The translations under genes and the position numbers were made by a program. The notes below the pieces were generated by a model. It did not search any database, was not told the origin of the DNA, and worked only from the letters and a program-made list of their open reading frames with translations. From Pseudomonas japonica (GTDB lineage: Bacteria; Pseudomonadota; Gammaproteobacteria; Pseudomonadales; Pseudomonadaceae): a DNA stretch of 64,000 nucleotides. The stretch covers positions 62,001 through 126,000 of the forward strand of contig NZ_JAAMQU010000006.1 in the NCBI RefSeq assembly GCF_013522925.1, written 5' to 3'. Position 1 is the first letter of the stretch. Each line of letters begins with the position of its first letter. This document shows positions 36,015 through 45,285 of this stretch, piece by piece.

Positions 36015-36548
36015 TCACGGCCTCCCTGACTCATCCCGGGCAGTGGCGCGGAACAGCCGGCTCGGTGGCTGCCCTGGCACGTCGTCCAGAACGCCACAGG
36101 GTTGCATGCCGATCTTCTCGAGCACCTTGATCGAGGCCGCGTTATCCGGCCGCACAAACGCCCATACTTGCGGGAAGCCCAAAGGGCCGAGAGCATGGCG
36201 CAGCGCTGCTAGCGCAAGCTCTGTGGCATAACCCTGGCCCCAGGCTTCCACGGCAAAGCGGTAACCCAGGTTCAGCCGTTGCTCGCCCAGGTAGCTGTGC
36301 CAGGCCACGCCACCAAAGCCGATGATGTGCTCCGGGGCGCCCTGCTCCGCCACCGCCCACCAGCCAAAGCCATTGGCGGCCCAATGCCCCAGCCAGGTAC
36401 TTAGCAGCTGCTCGGCCTGGCCGGGATCAGTGAACGCGCCCGCAGGGTTGAAGACCTGGGTACGCGGGTCGCTGTAGATCGCAAACAGACGTGGCAGGTC
36501 AGCGGTGATTGGCTGGCGGTAGGTCAGGCGGGTATGGGGTTGGGTCAT
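36015..36548 (-). CDS. GNAT family N-acetyltransferase, RimJ/RimL type
   Basis: A 177-residue acetyltransferase of the RimJ/RimL-like (Acetyltransf_3) group, with LNLGYRFAVEAWGQGYATELALAAL as the acetyl-CoA-binding region and FVRPDNAASIKVLEKIGMQ as the conserved end. The acceptor is unknown. The 127 bases between it and dctA show no convincing signal. Confidence 0.88.
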   Translation of the reverse strand: MTQPHTRLTYRQPITADLPRLFAIYSDPRTQVFNPAGAFTDPGQAEQLLSTWLGHWAANGFGWWAVAEQGAPEHIIGFGGVAWHSYLGEQRLNLGYRFAVEAWGQGYATELALAALRHALGPLGFPQVWAFVRPDNAASIKVLEKIGMQPCGVLDDVPGQPPSRLFRATARDESGRP

Positions 36549-36724
36549 GGTGCTGGGCCTGGCTGTACACTGGAAGTAGATATAGGACGAAACGTCTTCA
36601 GCCCGTCGGCCTGGTGATTGATTGACTTCACGGCTAAGCGGCTTACCACTGCTGAACCTATAAAAATCATAGGCAGTCGATATTGAAAACGTCGCTATGG
36701 ACGAGACAGCAATTGGAGGACATC

Positions 36725-36994
36725 GTGCACGTTCTGGCGATGGACTCCTGGCGGGTAATTATCACCGACCATTGTCAGCTGCGCATGGAGCAGCGCGGAG
36801 TCACTTACATCGAGGTGCTGAGGTGCCTACAGCGAGGGTTGATTCTTGATGAACCGTCCTTTGATAATGAACACAATATGTTTAAATTTCGTATGAGCGA
36901 GCCGCAACCAAGGGATATCGCCTGCGTTGTGGTCGCCGTAAAACCGAGCCCAGAGCCAGGCGAGCTCTTTGCCGTTACGGTATGGGAGGTATGA
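36725..36994 (+). CDS. DUF4258 domain protein, probable toxin of a small TA pair
   Basis: An 89-residue protein with the DUF4258 pattern (ITDHCQLRMEQRGVTYIEVLRCLQRG, later DIACVVVAVKPSPEPGELFAVTVWE). That family is related to RelE/MqsR-type mRNA interferases. I prefer the GTG at 36725, which has GGAGG five bases upstream; an in-frame TTG at 36683 would add 14 residues. Its TGA lies five bases before the next gene's preferred ATG (36997), and that gene's GGGAGG lies inside this one. This is the layout of a toxin-first TA operon. Toxicity is inference. Confidence 0.68.
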   Translation: MHVLAMDSWRVIITDHCQLRMEQRGVTYIEVLRCLQRGLILDEPSFDNEHNMFKFRMSEPQPRDIACVVVAVKPSPEPGELFAVTVWEV

Positions 36995-36996
36995 AA

Positions 36997-37428
36997 ATGT
37001 ACGAATACAAAGGTAGCGGCCTCGAAGGGATCTACCTGAAGAATGGCTATGAAATTCTCCAGACGCCTTATGGCCAAGGCGTTCGGATCGAGAATGTCCA
37101 AGGCTTGCACCGCGCCATTGCCGCAGAAATTGTCACGCAAGGGTCCCCAATGACTGGGCATCAGTTCCGGTTTTTGCGCAAGGAGCAGGACCTGGTACAG
37201 GCAGAACTCGCAGCAATCCTGCGCGTGGACGTCCAAACCGTAGCCAATTGGGAAAAACGAGGGCCTCAAGAGGTCCCCGGGCCGGCGGACATTGCGATGC
37301 GGGGCCTCTATTCGGCGTACTGTCATATTCAATACGGGCCGTATCAGGCCCCCAAAACGACGATCCCCCGCGAAACGGCAACCTTTACCCTGCAGGGTGA
37401 AGAATGGATCGAGGCACTCGCCGCCTGA
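36997..37428 (+). CDS. Helix-turn-helix protein, probable antitoxin partner
   Basis: A 143-residue protein. The C-terminal half has FRFLRKEQDLVQAELAAILRVDVQTVANWEKRG, a Cro/C1-like helix-turn-helix resembling the MqsA DNA-binding domain. The N-terminal 45 residues (YEYKGSGLEGIYLKNGYEIL) resemble the short sensor segment seen in DUF4258-linked antitoxins. GGGAGG at 36984-36989 favours the ATG at 36997; ATGs at 36982 and 36991 are possible. It would bind the upstream DUF4258 protein and repress the operon. A terminator follows 24 bases after the stop. Confidence 0.7.
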   Translation: MYEYKGSGLEGIYLKNGYEILQTPYGQGVRIENVQGLHRAIAAEIVTQGSPMTGHQFRFLRKEQDLVQAELAAILRVDVQTVANWEKRGPQEVPGPADIAMRGLYSAYCHIQYGPYQAPKTTIPRETATFTLQGEEWIEALAA

Positions 37429-37452
37429 TAAAGCTCCAGCCAAGGCTACAGG

Positions 37453-37475
37453 AACCCGCTTCGGCGGGTTTTCTT
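37453..37475 (+). terminator. Rho-independent terminator after the DUF4258/HTH pair
   Basis: AACCCGC and GCGGGTT pair around a TTCG tetraloop and are followed by TTCTT. It separates the TA-like pair from the next gene, whose ribosome-binding site lies just downstream. Confidence 0.8.
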
Positions 37476-37493
37476 ATCTTAAGGAATTACCGA

Positions 37494-38009
37494 ATGCTCT
37501 CCCGCCTGCTACTGCCCTGTCTCGTTTCGTTAGCCGTGCTTTCTACCCAAGCAGCCACCAAAGCCCCGGCGAAAACCGCGCCCGGGGAGGGCCTGGAGCT
37601 CACGGCCCCGGCACTCCTGGCCGGGATCAAGCAGCACCTGCCCGAGGAGCAGGACTGCCGAACCGTCACCTTCCAGAAGCCGCGAACGTTCAAGAACGGT
37701 GCGGTGATCAAGCAGAAACTGGAGCGCGACGGCGCCGAAATCGACATGACGTTCGATATCGCCAAATCGGGAAAGCTGGCCAATGCCCGGTTCGCGGCGG
37801 ACACCAAAGACCCTGCACACCTTACCGTGATGCTTTGCGCCACCTATGCCGCCATGCGCACCTTGCAGCCGACCATGGAGCGCTCGGAGCTGGCACGGCA
37901 GGCGGCGCTTGAGCTATGGCAACAAGCGCAGCAACAAACCATCACCAAAACCTTCGCCGGCGAGCGCTTCCGGGCACAGATGGCGCCCTTTGAAGTGAAC
38001 GTGTTTTAA
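37494..38009 (+). CDS. Exported protein of unknown function
   Basis: A 171-residue protein. The ATG at 37494 has AAGGA 8 bases upstream and opens a clear signal peptide ([21 protein letters not shown]). The mature part is lysine-rich at the start, then has a single compact domain with two cysteines (EEQDCRT and VMLCAT) that could form a disulphide. I do not recognise the family. It stands alone between a terminator and a convergent chemoreceptor gene, overlapping that gene's end by four bases. Confidence 0.7.
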   Translation: MLSRLLLPCLVSLAVLSTQAATKAPAKTAPGEGLELTAPALLAGIKQHLPEEQDCRTVTFQKPRTFKNGAVIKQKLERDGAEIDMTFDIAKSGKLANARFAADTKDPAHLTVMLCATYAAMRTLQPTMERSELARQAALELWQQAQQQTITKTFAGERFRAQMAPFEVNVF

Positions 38010-39625
38010 ACCTTGAACCGCTGCGCCAGCCCACTGAGGTCGGAGGCCAGCCGGGACAGCTCCTGGCTGGCCGCATGGGTTTGCTCGGCGCCCGCCGAGG
38101 TTCTGATCGACAGGTCACGGATACGCACGAGGTTACGGTCAACCTCTCTGGCCACTTGAGCCTGTTCCTCGGCGGCACTGGCGATCACCACGTTGCGTTC
38201 GTCGATCGCCGACACGGCAACAGAAATACTGCTCAAGGCATCCTTGGCAGCATGGGCCTGCTCCTGGGTAACCCGGGCCTGGTCGGCGCTGGTCAACAAG
38301 GCATCTACCGTCTGGGTGGTGCCGGCACGGATGCTGGAGATCATCGACTCGATTTCCCGGGTGGACTCACCCGTACGGCTAGCCAACGAGCGCACCTCAT
38401 CGGCAACCACCGCGAACCCACGCCCCGCTTCGCCCGCGCGGGCAGCCTCGATAGCAGCGTTCAGCGCCAGCAGGTTGGTTTGCTCGGCCACGGCGCGGAT
38501 CACGTCCAGCACCTTGGTGATGCCGTGGGCTTGCTCGGCCAGGTTACGGGCGTGTTCGGACGCGCCCAATACGTTGTCGGTCAGCGAACCAATGGCCGAG
38601 AGGGTATCGCCTAACTGGCCCTGGCCGCGGAGCGCCGTTTCGCTCGCCGTTCGGGTTTGCGAAGAGGCCGAGGTGGCGTTGGAGGCGACTTCGTCCACCG
38701 CCTGGCTCATCTCGGTCACGGCTGTGGCGGCCATCTCGATCTCGTCGTTCTGCTGGGCCAACCCGGTCGCGCTTTCGCTCATCACCGCGCTCATTTCCTC
38801 GGTGGACGAGGCCAGCTGCTGGGCCGACAGCATGATCTGCTCCAACGTATCCCTCAGCGTGCCTTGCATCGATGCCATGGCCTGCAGCAGCAACGCCGCT
38901 TCGTCGGTACCGCGGGTGTCGAGCCGCGCGGTGAGATCGCCCGCGGCGATATTCTGGGCCGCAGCGACGGCGCTTTCGATCGGCCGGATCAGGCTACGGG
39001 TGAGGCGCCACGACAGCAGAACAGTCAATGCCAGCGCCAGTACGATGGCCGCCAGGGTCACCGAGCGGGACTCGCCGTACAGGGTATCGCCTTTGTGGTT
39101 GTGCTCGCGGGACTCGTCAATGTTTTCCTGCTGAAGCGCCGCGGACAGGTCGTTCATCCGGGTGCCGGCGTCGGTCATGGTGTGGGTGAAATAGTCGCGT
39201 GCAGCATCCACATCACCGGCGCTCACCAAGGCAGCTACATGGTCAGCCTGTTGCATGTAGGCGGTGTATAGCGTGACCAGCTGATCGTAGCTGGACTGCT
39301 CGATCTGGCTTCCGATCATTAGCCGGTAGGCCTTGAACAGCTCATCGAGCGTGCTGCCGATCTTGTGCAGCCCTTGCAGGGTTTCGCCCGCCGTGGCAGG
39401 AACGGCAACCATGCGCAATACCTGAATACGTACCCGCGCCAGTTGCAGCGCGATGGCGTCGCTGGTGATGATGCCAGGAACGTTCTCCTCCGAAACCAGT
39501 TTGGCTTGCGCGCGAAGACCCGCCATCTGATACAGGCCGAACAGGCCGAGGGCGGCCAATACGAAGGCAATGAGGCCAAAGCAGACAACGCTGCGCTTGG
39601 CAATTTTGAGGGATCGCAGGTTCAT
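38006..39625 (-). CDS. Methyl-accepting chemotaxis protein
   Basis: A 539-residue chemoreceptor. Transmembrane helix 1 (about residues 11-33, [21 protein letters not shown]) and helix 2 (about 190-210, [16 protein letters not shown]) flank a roughly 155-residue four-helix-bundle periplasmic domain. A HAMP domain follows ([25 protein letters not shown]). The cytoplasmic coiled coil holds the signalling hairpin [32 protein letters not shown]. No CheR-binding pentapeptide is visible at the C-terminus. The ligand is unknown; nearby genes do not suggest one firmly. Confidence 0.93.
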   Translation of the reverse strand: MNLRSLKIAKRSVVCFGLIAFVLAALGLFGLYQMAGLRAQAKLVSEENVPGIITSDAIALQLARVRIQVLRMVAVPATAGETLQGLHKIGSTLDELFKAYRLMIGSQIEQSSYDQLVTLYTAYMQQADHVAALVSAGDVDAARDYFTHTMTDAGTRMNDLSAALQQENIDESREHNHKGDTLYGESRSVTLAAIVLALALTVLLSWRLTRSLIRPIESAVAAAQNIAAGDLTARLDTRGTDEAALLLQAMASMQGTLRDTLEQIMLSAQQLASSTEEMSAVMSESATGLAQQNDEIEMAATAVTEMSQAVDEVASNATSASSQTRTASETALRGQGQLGDTLSAIGSLTDNVLGASEHARNLAEQAHGITKVLDVIRAVAEQTNLLALNAAIEAARAGEAGRGFAVVADEVRSLASRTGESTREIESMISSIRAGTTQTVDALLTSADQARVTQEQAHAAKDALSSISVAVSAIDERNVVIASAAEEQAQVAREVDRNLVRIRDLSIRTSAGAEQTHAASQELSRLASDLSGLAQRFKV

Positions 39626-39774
39626 GGGAGGTTCCGTGGCTCAAGCGGCGAAGCACGCCGGGTATGCACGGTTAGCGGCAAAGGCAGGGGAAAGTTGAGA
39701 CAGTGATGGCGCGGACGGATGGAAGGTAAGCGGCTCGGCCCCGCAACAAGCGAGGCCGAGGCTATCAAGCGTAC

Positions 39775-39957
39775 TCAGACGGCATTGCCCGGCGATGGCT
39801 CTTCATCATCGTCCACCGGTGGGGTCACCGGCGCTTCGTTGCCATCGCCCTGCTCGACATCCGACGAACCGCCTTCTTCATCGAGCAGCTCCTCGTCGCT
39901 GTCCGCACCAGCTGGGCCTGGGTACGGGCTTGCTGTGCCATTGTCGTCATTAACCAT
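39775..39957 (-). CDS. Small acidic protein of unknown function
   Basis: A 60-residue protein from the ATG at 39957, which has AGGAGAG at a good distance. It is unusually rich in Asp, Glu, Pro and Gly (runs such as DEELLDEEGG and DDDEE), has almost no hydrophobic core and is probably disordered. No family is recognised. A hairpin and gcd lie upstream on the same strand and the chemoreceptor downstream; the 149-base gap to the chemoreceptor shows no feature. Confidence 0.6.
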   Translation of the reverse strand: MVNDDNGTASPYPGPAGADSDEELLDEEGGSSDVEQGDGNEAPVTPPVDDDEEPSPGNAV

Positions 39958-40009
39958 GATCACTCTCCTGTGCACAGCGCAGAAGATCCGCGCTCAAGGT
40001 TGTGAGCGC

Positions 40010-40036
40010 AGCGGGAGGCCACTAGTGCCTCCCGCT
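40010..40036. terminator. Hairpin downstream of gcd
   Basis: AGCGGGAGGC (40010-40019) and GCCTCCCGCT (40027-40036) form a perfect 10-bp stem with a 7-base loop, 24 bases beyond the gcd stop on the minus strand. There is no T run, so termination may be partial. Confidence 0.6.
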
Positions 40037-40060
40037 GGACCAGCGGCACATCCTTTGTTG

Positions 40061-42484
40061 TCAGTTCTTCTCCGGCAATGCGTAGGCAATCACATAATCG
40101 CCACGATCAGGCGACTGCCGCGCCCCACCGGCGGTGATCACCACGTACTGCTTGCCGGTCTTTGGCGACACGAAGGTCATCGGGCCGCCCTGGCTGCCCA
40201 CCGGCAGGCGGGCTTTCCAGGCTTCTTCCCCGGTGGCCGAGTTGAACGCACGCAGGTAGTAATCCTGGGTACCGGCGATAAACACCAGGCCACCCTGGGT
40301 AGACAAGGTACCGCCCAAAGTTGGCATGCCGATGGGCAACGGCAGCCCCATCCTGATGCCCAGCGGGCCGGTGTCGTGAACAGTACCCACCGGCACCTGC
40401 CAGGCGATTTTGCGGGTTTTCAGGTCTACCGCGCTGAGGGTGCCGAAGGGCGGCGCCTGGCAAGGAATGCCGGCCAGGGACAGGAAGCGGTTCTTGTTCA
40501 CAGCGTAAGGCGTGCCTTTGAGCGGCACCGCACCCATGCCAGTGTTGATCGCTTCGCCACCGGACGAGGCCCGGGCCTCACGCTCGGCGGGCACCATCTG
40601 AATCCACAGACCCAGGCGCATGTCGTTGACGAAGATGAAGCCGTGCACCGGGTCGGTGGAAACGCCGCCCCAGTTCATGCCGCCCAGCGAACCCGGGAAG
40701 CTCAGGGACACGTCAGTGCCCGGCGCGGTGTACAGGCCGTCATAACGCATTTTCTTGAACGAGATACGGCACAGCATCTGGTCGAACGGGGTGGCGCCCC
40801 ACATGTCCGACTCGGTCAAGTGCTGCGCACCGATCTGCGGCATGCCAACCGAACGCGGCTGGGTGGGTGAGTATGGTTCGTTCGGAATATCCGCAGCCTT
40901 CACCGGCACTTCCTGCACGTCAGTCAGCGGCTTGCCGGTGGCACGGTCCAGCACATAGATCTGCCCTGCCTTGGTACCAATCACCACGGCCGGCACTTTG
41001 CTGCCGTCGGCCTGAGGGAAGTCGATCAAGGTCGGCTGCATTGGCAGGTCGAAGTCCCAGAGGTCGTTATGGACGGTCTGGAACACCCACTTTTCGTCGC
41101 CGGTCGTTGCGTTCAGCGCCAGCACCGAAGCGCCGTACTTGTGGTTGAGCTCGGTACGTTTCACACCATAAATGTCGGTGGACGGGCTGCCCATCGGCAG
41201 GAACACGGTGTTGGTGGCCGGGTCGTACGACATCGGTGCCCAGCTGTTGGGCGTACTGCGCACGTAGGTGCTGTCGTTGGCCGGGGCTTGCTTGTCCTGC
41301 GGGTTGCCCGGGTCGAAGGCCCAGCGCATGGCGCCGGTGACCACATCGAAACCACGGATCACACCGCCAGGCATGTCGGCCTGCACGTTGTCAGCCACGC
41401 GGCCACCCACTACTACGGTGGTGCCGGCCATCAGCGGCGGCGAAGACAGTTGGTAGTAGGAGTCCGGCACGCTACCCAAGCCGGCCTTGAGGTCTACCTG
41501 GCCGTTGTCACCAAAGCCCTGACAGAACTCACCGGTGTCGGCATCCACAGCGATCAGCCGCGCGTCGATGGTGTTGGTGAGCAGGCGACGCTGGCAGTTG
41601 GCCCCAGCCGGGATCGAGACCGGGGTGGCTGGCGTGCTGGAGTCAGCAGGCTGCGCCACGGCGGCGGTGGCATCGAAATAGGCCAGCCCGCGGCAACGCT
41701 GCCACACGGCGGACTTGGCATTGATCTCCCGCTTCCACAGCTCTTTGCCGGTGTCGGCGTCGAGCGCGATCACGTTGTTGTGCGGGGTGCAGATAAACAC
41801 CTTGTCGCCCACCTGCAGAGGGGTGAGCTGATCTTCCGCGCCATTGCCATCGCTGATGGCCACGTCACCGGTGTGGTAGGTCCAGGCCGGGGCCAGCTTG
41901 GACACGTTGTCCCGGTTGATCTGGTCCAACGCGGCGAACCGGCTGCCGCCTGCATCGTTACCGTAGTTGTCCCAGTTTTTCTGAGCCTTGGCCGGGTCAA
42001 CCTTGGTCAGCCCCGGGCCGTCACCGCTGGGCGATACCGGGCTGTGCGGCAGGAACATGCCCCAGAAGCCCGCCGCCAGTGCGATGGCCAGCACGGCGCT
42101 GAGGCCATAGCCCAGGCGCCCGCCAACCAGCCCATTGGATTTGCGCAGCGAAGGGTAAACCAGCGCTACCACCAGGCTGAGCACGCCCAGCGCGAACAGC
42201 CGCGAAACCAGGGGCCAGAAGTTCAGCCCCGCATCCACAACTGCCCACACGATGGACAGCACCATGACGACCGCGAACAGCCAGGCACCCCACAGGCGGC
42301 GTTTGAACAACAGAATGGCGGACACGATCATGCCGATGCCCGCGAGCAGGAAGTACCAGCTGCCGCCCAGCGAGGCGAGGTAACCGCCCCCCGCCGTAAA
42401 CAACAGGCCGAACACGAGTGTGCCGAGGGCGGCTATCCAGACAAGCCAGCGGCCGCCGGCCGCCGTGGGGTGGGGGTTAGACAT
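40061..42484 (-). CDS. gcd: PQQ-dependent membrane-bound glucose dehydrogenase
   Basis: An 807-residue quinoprotein. About residues 1-145 contain five membrane helices, including LVWIAALGTLVFGLLFTAGGGYL. The rest is an eight-bladed PQQ propeller in the periplasm with family sequences such as NWDNYGNDAGGSRFAALDQIN, WTYHTGD, TGEFCQGFG and WDFDLPMQPTLIDF. It oxidises glucose to gluconolactone and passes electrons to ubiquinone, feeding the periplasmic gluconate route typical of pseudomonads. It sits directly downstream of the OprB porin gene on the same strand, as in P. putida. Confidence 0.95.
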   Translation of the reverse strand: MSNPHPTAAGGRWLVWIAALGTLVFGLLFTAGGGYLASLGGSWYFLLAGIGMIVSAILLFKRRLWGAWLFAVVMVLSIVWAVVDAGLNFWPLVSRLFALGVLSLVVALVYPSLRKSNGLVGGRLGYGLSAVLAIALAAGFWGMFLPHSPVSPSGDGPGLTKVDPAKAQKNWDNYGNDAGGSRFAALDQINRDNVSKLAPAWTYHTGDVAISDGNGAEDQLTPLQVGDKVFICTPHNNVIALDADTGKELWKREINAKSAVWQRCRGLAYFDATAAVAQPADSSTPATPVSIPAGANCQRRLLTNTIDARLIAVDADTGEFCQGFGDNGQVDLKAGLGSVPDSYYQLSSPPLMAGTTVVVGGRVADNVQADMPGGVIRGFDVVTGAMRWAFDPGNPQDKQAPANDSTYVRSTPNSWAPMSYDPATNTVFLPMGSPSTDIYGVKRTELNHKYGASVLALNATTGDEKWVFQTVHNDLWDFDLPMQPTLIDFPQADGSKVPAVVIGTKAGQIYVLDRATGKPLTDVQEVPVKAADIPNEPYSPTQPRSVGMPQIGAQHLTESDMWGATPFDQMLCRISFKKMRYDGLYTAPGTDVSLSFPGSLGGMNWGGVSTDPVHGFIFVNDMRLGLWIQMVPAEREARASSGGEAINTGMGAVPLKGTPYAVNKNRFLSLAGIPCQAPPFGTLSAVDLKTRKIAWQVPVGTVHDTGPLGIRMGLPLPIGMPTLGGTLSTQGGLVFIAGTQDYYLRAFNSATGEEAWKARLPVGSQGGPMTFVSPKTGKQYVVITAGGARQSPDRGDYVIAYALPEKN

Positions 42485-42552
42485 TGTGTGCTCCTTCTAA
42501 CGCTTGAGCCTGTGGAGGCAAATACCAATGAAGGTAGGTAGATTGTGGACAT

Positions 42553-42570
42553 ACGCAGTGTTCACTGCGT
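42553..42570. terminator. Hairpin between oprB and gcd
   Basis: ACGCAGTG and CACTGCGT form a perfect 8-bp stem around TT, 8 bases beyond the oprB stop and upstream of gcd. There is no T run. It could reduce readthrough from oprB into gcd or be a protein-binding palindrome. Confidence 0.45.
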
Positions 42571-42577
42571 TCAGAAC

Positions 42578-43915
42578 TCATAAAGCTGCTTTTACCTGTA
42601 CGCCAAACACCAGCGCATTCGCCGTTTCGGTGCCATAGAAGGCCCCCGGCTCGATGATGTATTGAAGCGAAGGGCGCACCAGCAGCCAGGGCGAGAGCTG
42701 AGCGCCATAGGTCATCTCGACCAGCCCTTCGCCACTGCTCAGGTCGGGAAAATCCTGGCCATTGGCAACTGCAGCCTGCTCTTGCACGTCGCGGCTGCGG
42801 GAATTGAACACGGCACGGCCATAGCCCACGGCGACGGTATCGTTCGGGCGGCTGTCAAACGGCTTCTTCAGCGCCAGGCCAGCGGAATACCATCGCTTGA
42901 ACGGCGATGCGGCGGCGCTGGCATCGGCGATCTGGCCAAAGACATGGAGGTTGCGGGCGGGGTCGGCCGCCGAAGCCCACACGGCCTGGTCCATGAGGAA
43001 GTAGGCGCCATCGCGGCCGGCCACGGTGTTGTCGCTGCCGATGCGAGGGGCATCGGAAGTGTCGTAGTAGTAACCCAGCCGGTACTCGCCCGGCAGCGCA
43101 CCGTGCGGCGTATAGATCAACTCCACGGGCAACACATTGCCGGTGCTGTCCTTGGGGCTCACATGCCAGGCACGGCTCGAATCGCCATTGCTTGCGGCAT
43201 CAACCTTGAACGCCGCGACCTGGAGCGCGAATTCGGGGTTGAAGCGGTAGCGGGCGATGGCGCCGAGGTGGCCGTTGGGGTAGTTGCTCCAGCCACTGCC
43301 ACCTGACATGGACAACGGATGGCCGCAGAAGCCGGCGTTCATGAAGTTGCAGAGAACGCCGGTGCTCAGCCCGCCGATATCGTTGCCCATGGCCATGAAG
43401 CCGAGCTTCACGTCCAGGTCCGGCGTGAACAACGTGTTCTCGTAGCTCAATTCCGTGAGGCGGGTGTACAAGCCACCGTAGTTCTCCTGCACAGGCAGCC
43501 GGTTGCCGATCAGGTCATCAGAGCCGCTGTTGCCGCGCCGGTCGTTGATAGTCACCTGGACCTTCCCGCCGTGCTCCAGGCCCAGCAGCTTGTCCAGTTC
43601 AAAGCGTACGCCGAGCTTTACGTTCTGCGAATACCGCGTGCCGCGCTGCTTGCCACCGTGGGCGTTGTAGACGGTTTCTCCACTGTAGTCCCCGGTAAAC
43701 CGGATACCTTCATCCACCAGCCTGGAACGTTCACCACCCCAGTCGCCGGTCATCGTGGCCCGGCTTTGCCAGCCCTCGGCGTGGGGGGCAGCCCAAGGCG
43801 CTATCGCCCCCGCGCAGCCAAGCGCAATACAGGCGAGGCGGCGCAAGGGCCGTCTGAAAGCAATAATCGAGGTAAGCAAAACGAGGATTCCATCAACTGC
43901 GACGGCATCCGACAT
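42578..43915 (-). CDS. oprB: Carbohydrate-selective porin OprB
   Basis: A 445-residue outer-membrane porin. After a basic, hydrophobic leader (RRPLRRLACIALGCAGAI, then PHAEG) it shows MTGDWGGERSRLVDEGIRFTGDYSGE, the OprB N-terminal signature, and ends in an amphipathic strand (NALVFGVQVKAAL). It admits glucose and other sugars and precedes gcd on the same strand. The start is uncertain: the ATG at 43915 gives 20 or so residues before the basic region of the leader and lacks a convincing ribosome-binding site, so a downstream non-ATG start is possible. Confidence 0.9.
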   Translation of the reverse strand: MSDAVAVDGILVLLTSIIAFRRPLRRLACIALGCAGAIAPWAAPHAEGWQSRATMTGDWGGERSRLVDEGIRFTGDYSGETVYNAHGGKQRGTRYSQNVKLGVRFELDKLLGLEHGGKVQVTINDRRGNSGSDDLIGNRLPVQENYGGLYTRLTELSYENTLFTPDLDVKLGFMAMGNDIGGLSTGVLCNFMNAGFCGHPLSMSGGSGWSNYPNGHLGAIARYRFNPEFALQVAAFKVDAASNGDSSRAWHVSPKDSTGNVLPVELIYTPHGALPGEYRLGYYYDTSDAPRIGSDNTVAGRDGAYFLMDQAVWASAADPARNLHVFGQIADASAAASPFKRWYSAGLALKKPFDSRPNDTVAVGYGRAVFNSRSRDVQEQAAVANGQDFPDLSSGEGLVEMTYGAQLSPWLLVRPSLQYIIEPGAFYGTETANALVFGVQVKAAL

Positions 43916-44310
43916 TCCATCGGACGGTCAAGACAGGTTATTCAGTGCAGGCGGCAGCGGGCCATCGCTGCTTATAGAAGGCCCGTCGCAGAGCGGAGTC
44001 ACGCCCTGTTACGAAGCGGGCGCACGGTATCACAGCAAAGGCCGATGAACGGTATTGATTGTGTGGATTGGCTGAATCATGGAATTGGATAGCGATATGC
44101 ATTTATGGACTGAACATCTCTAATGGATTTATATTCTATAAAGCGACAAGCCACGCTTATCCGGTTAAAGGTCATTTCCCCGTAGGAAGCGGGCGTCAGC
44201 TCGCGAATTGTCTTTGTCGCGAGCTGACGCCGGATGGCCGGCCCCGCCGCTCCCTACGGGGGGTTCGCGCCCGAACAACCTTTGTTACATGCAATGAACC
44301 AGGACCCCCA
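43916..44310. other. Intergenic region with oprB promoter zone and REP pair
   Basis: This 395-base gap between divergent oprB and the dehydratase gene contains an AT-rich stretch (about 44080-44160) likely to hold promoter elements, and the REP pair at 44178-44261. AGGA at 44301 serves the ATG at 44311. No gene was found in it. Confidence 0.45.
44178..44261. repeat. Inverted REP pair (BIME-like), left arm deleted internally
   Basis: CCCCGTAGG at the left end and its partner CCTACGGGG at the right end bracket the unit. CGTCAGCTCGCGA (about 44194-44206) is the reverse complement of TCGCGAGCTGACG (44217-44229). The right arm continues with CCGGATGGCCGGCCCCGCC before the end; that block is missing from the left arm. 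The right arm matches the element at 9245-9287 in reverse complement, so this is a dispersed family. Confidence 0.75.
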
Positions 44311-45285
44311 ATGCCCGACAATCACCCCCTACCTGCCCTTTTCGATGCTATCCAACAAGCGCACCAAGCCCTTCGCCCTACAGTGCTTGAAACACCCCTC
44401 ACCTACAGCTCACCGCTGTCAGCGCTCACGGGCTGCCATGTGCACCTCAAGTGTGAGCATCTGCAGCGCACGGGCTCGTTCAAGTTTCGCGGCGCGAGCA
44501 ACAAGGTCCGCTTGCTCACTGAGGCCCAGCGTCGCGGCGGCGTGATCACGGCTTCTTCGGGCAATCACGGGCTTGGCGTTGCACTGGCCGGCCATGAGGC
44601 GGGCGTTCCGGTCACGGTGTACGCCACCACCACGGCCTCGGCGCTGAAGCTCGATGCCATCCGCGCCCTGGGTGCCGAGGTTATTACCCTCGACACCGAT
44701 CCGCTGGCCGTGGAGCTGGAGGCTGCCGCCGAGGCACACCGGCAGGGCAAACTGTTCGTTTCGCCGTACAACGATGCGCAGGTTATCGCTGGCCAAGGCA
44801 CCATCGGCGTGGAAATTGCAGAGCAGTTGCCGCAGGTGGATGCTGTGTTCGTCGCGGTAGGTGGCGGTGGAATGGTCTCCGGGATTGGTACGGCCATCAG
44901 GCAGCTCAAGCCAAACGCGCAGATCATCGGCTGCTGGCCGGCCAATGCGCCGACGCTGGAACGCTCGCTGGCGGCGGGGCACATTATAGAAATGGAAGAA
45001 GCGGACACCCTCTCCGATGGCACGGCCGGGGGCATAGAGCCGGGCAGCATCACCTTTCCCCTGTGTCAGCGCGTGATCGACCGCACGGTACTGGTGAGCG
45101 AAGACGAAATCCGCGCAGCGATGAAAGCCGTTGCGCGGTTCGAGCGCTGGATGATCGAAGGCGCGGCCGGCGTGGCGCTGGCGGGCGCCCTGAAGCTGGC
45201 AGCCGACTATCAGGGCAAGCACGTAGCGGTAGTGATTTGCGGCCGCAACATACTGCTGGAGAAGTTCTTGGGGGCCATCCAATGA
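44311..45285 (+). CDS. Threonine dehydratase-like PLP enzyme (EutB/3-hydroxyaspartate dehydratase type)
   Basis: A 324-residue fold-type II PLP enzyme. The Schiff-base lysine is K58 in GSFKFRGASNK, the phosphate loop is VAVGGGGMVSG, and SSGNHGLGVA binds the substrate carboxylate. Its stop overlaps the start of an ornithine cyclodeaminase-like gene (ATGA). That pairing is known from the beta-hydroxyaspartate cycle (BhcB/BhcD) and from ectoine catabolism (EutB/EutC). No other genes of either pathway are nearby. I infer dehydration/deamination of a 3-hydroxyamino acid such as hydroxyaspartate. The ATG at 44311 has AGGA upstream; the open frame before it is not coding-like. Confidence 0.83.
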   Translation: MPDNHPLPALFDAIQQAHQALRPTVLETPLTYSSPLSALTGCHVHLKCEHLQRTGSFKFRGASNKVRLLTEAQRRGGVITASSGNHGLGVALAGHEAGVPVTVYATTTASALKLDAIRALGAEVITLDTDPLAVELEAAAEAHRQGKLFVSPYNDAQVIAGQGTIGVEIAEQLPQVDAVFVAVGGGGMVSGIGTAIRQLKPNAQIIGCWPANAPTLERSLAAGHIIEMEEADTLSDGTAGGIEPGSITFPLCQRVIDRTVLVSEDEIRAAMKAVARFERWMIEGAAGVALAGALKLAADYQGKHVAVVICGRNILLEKFLGAIQ

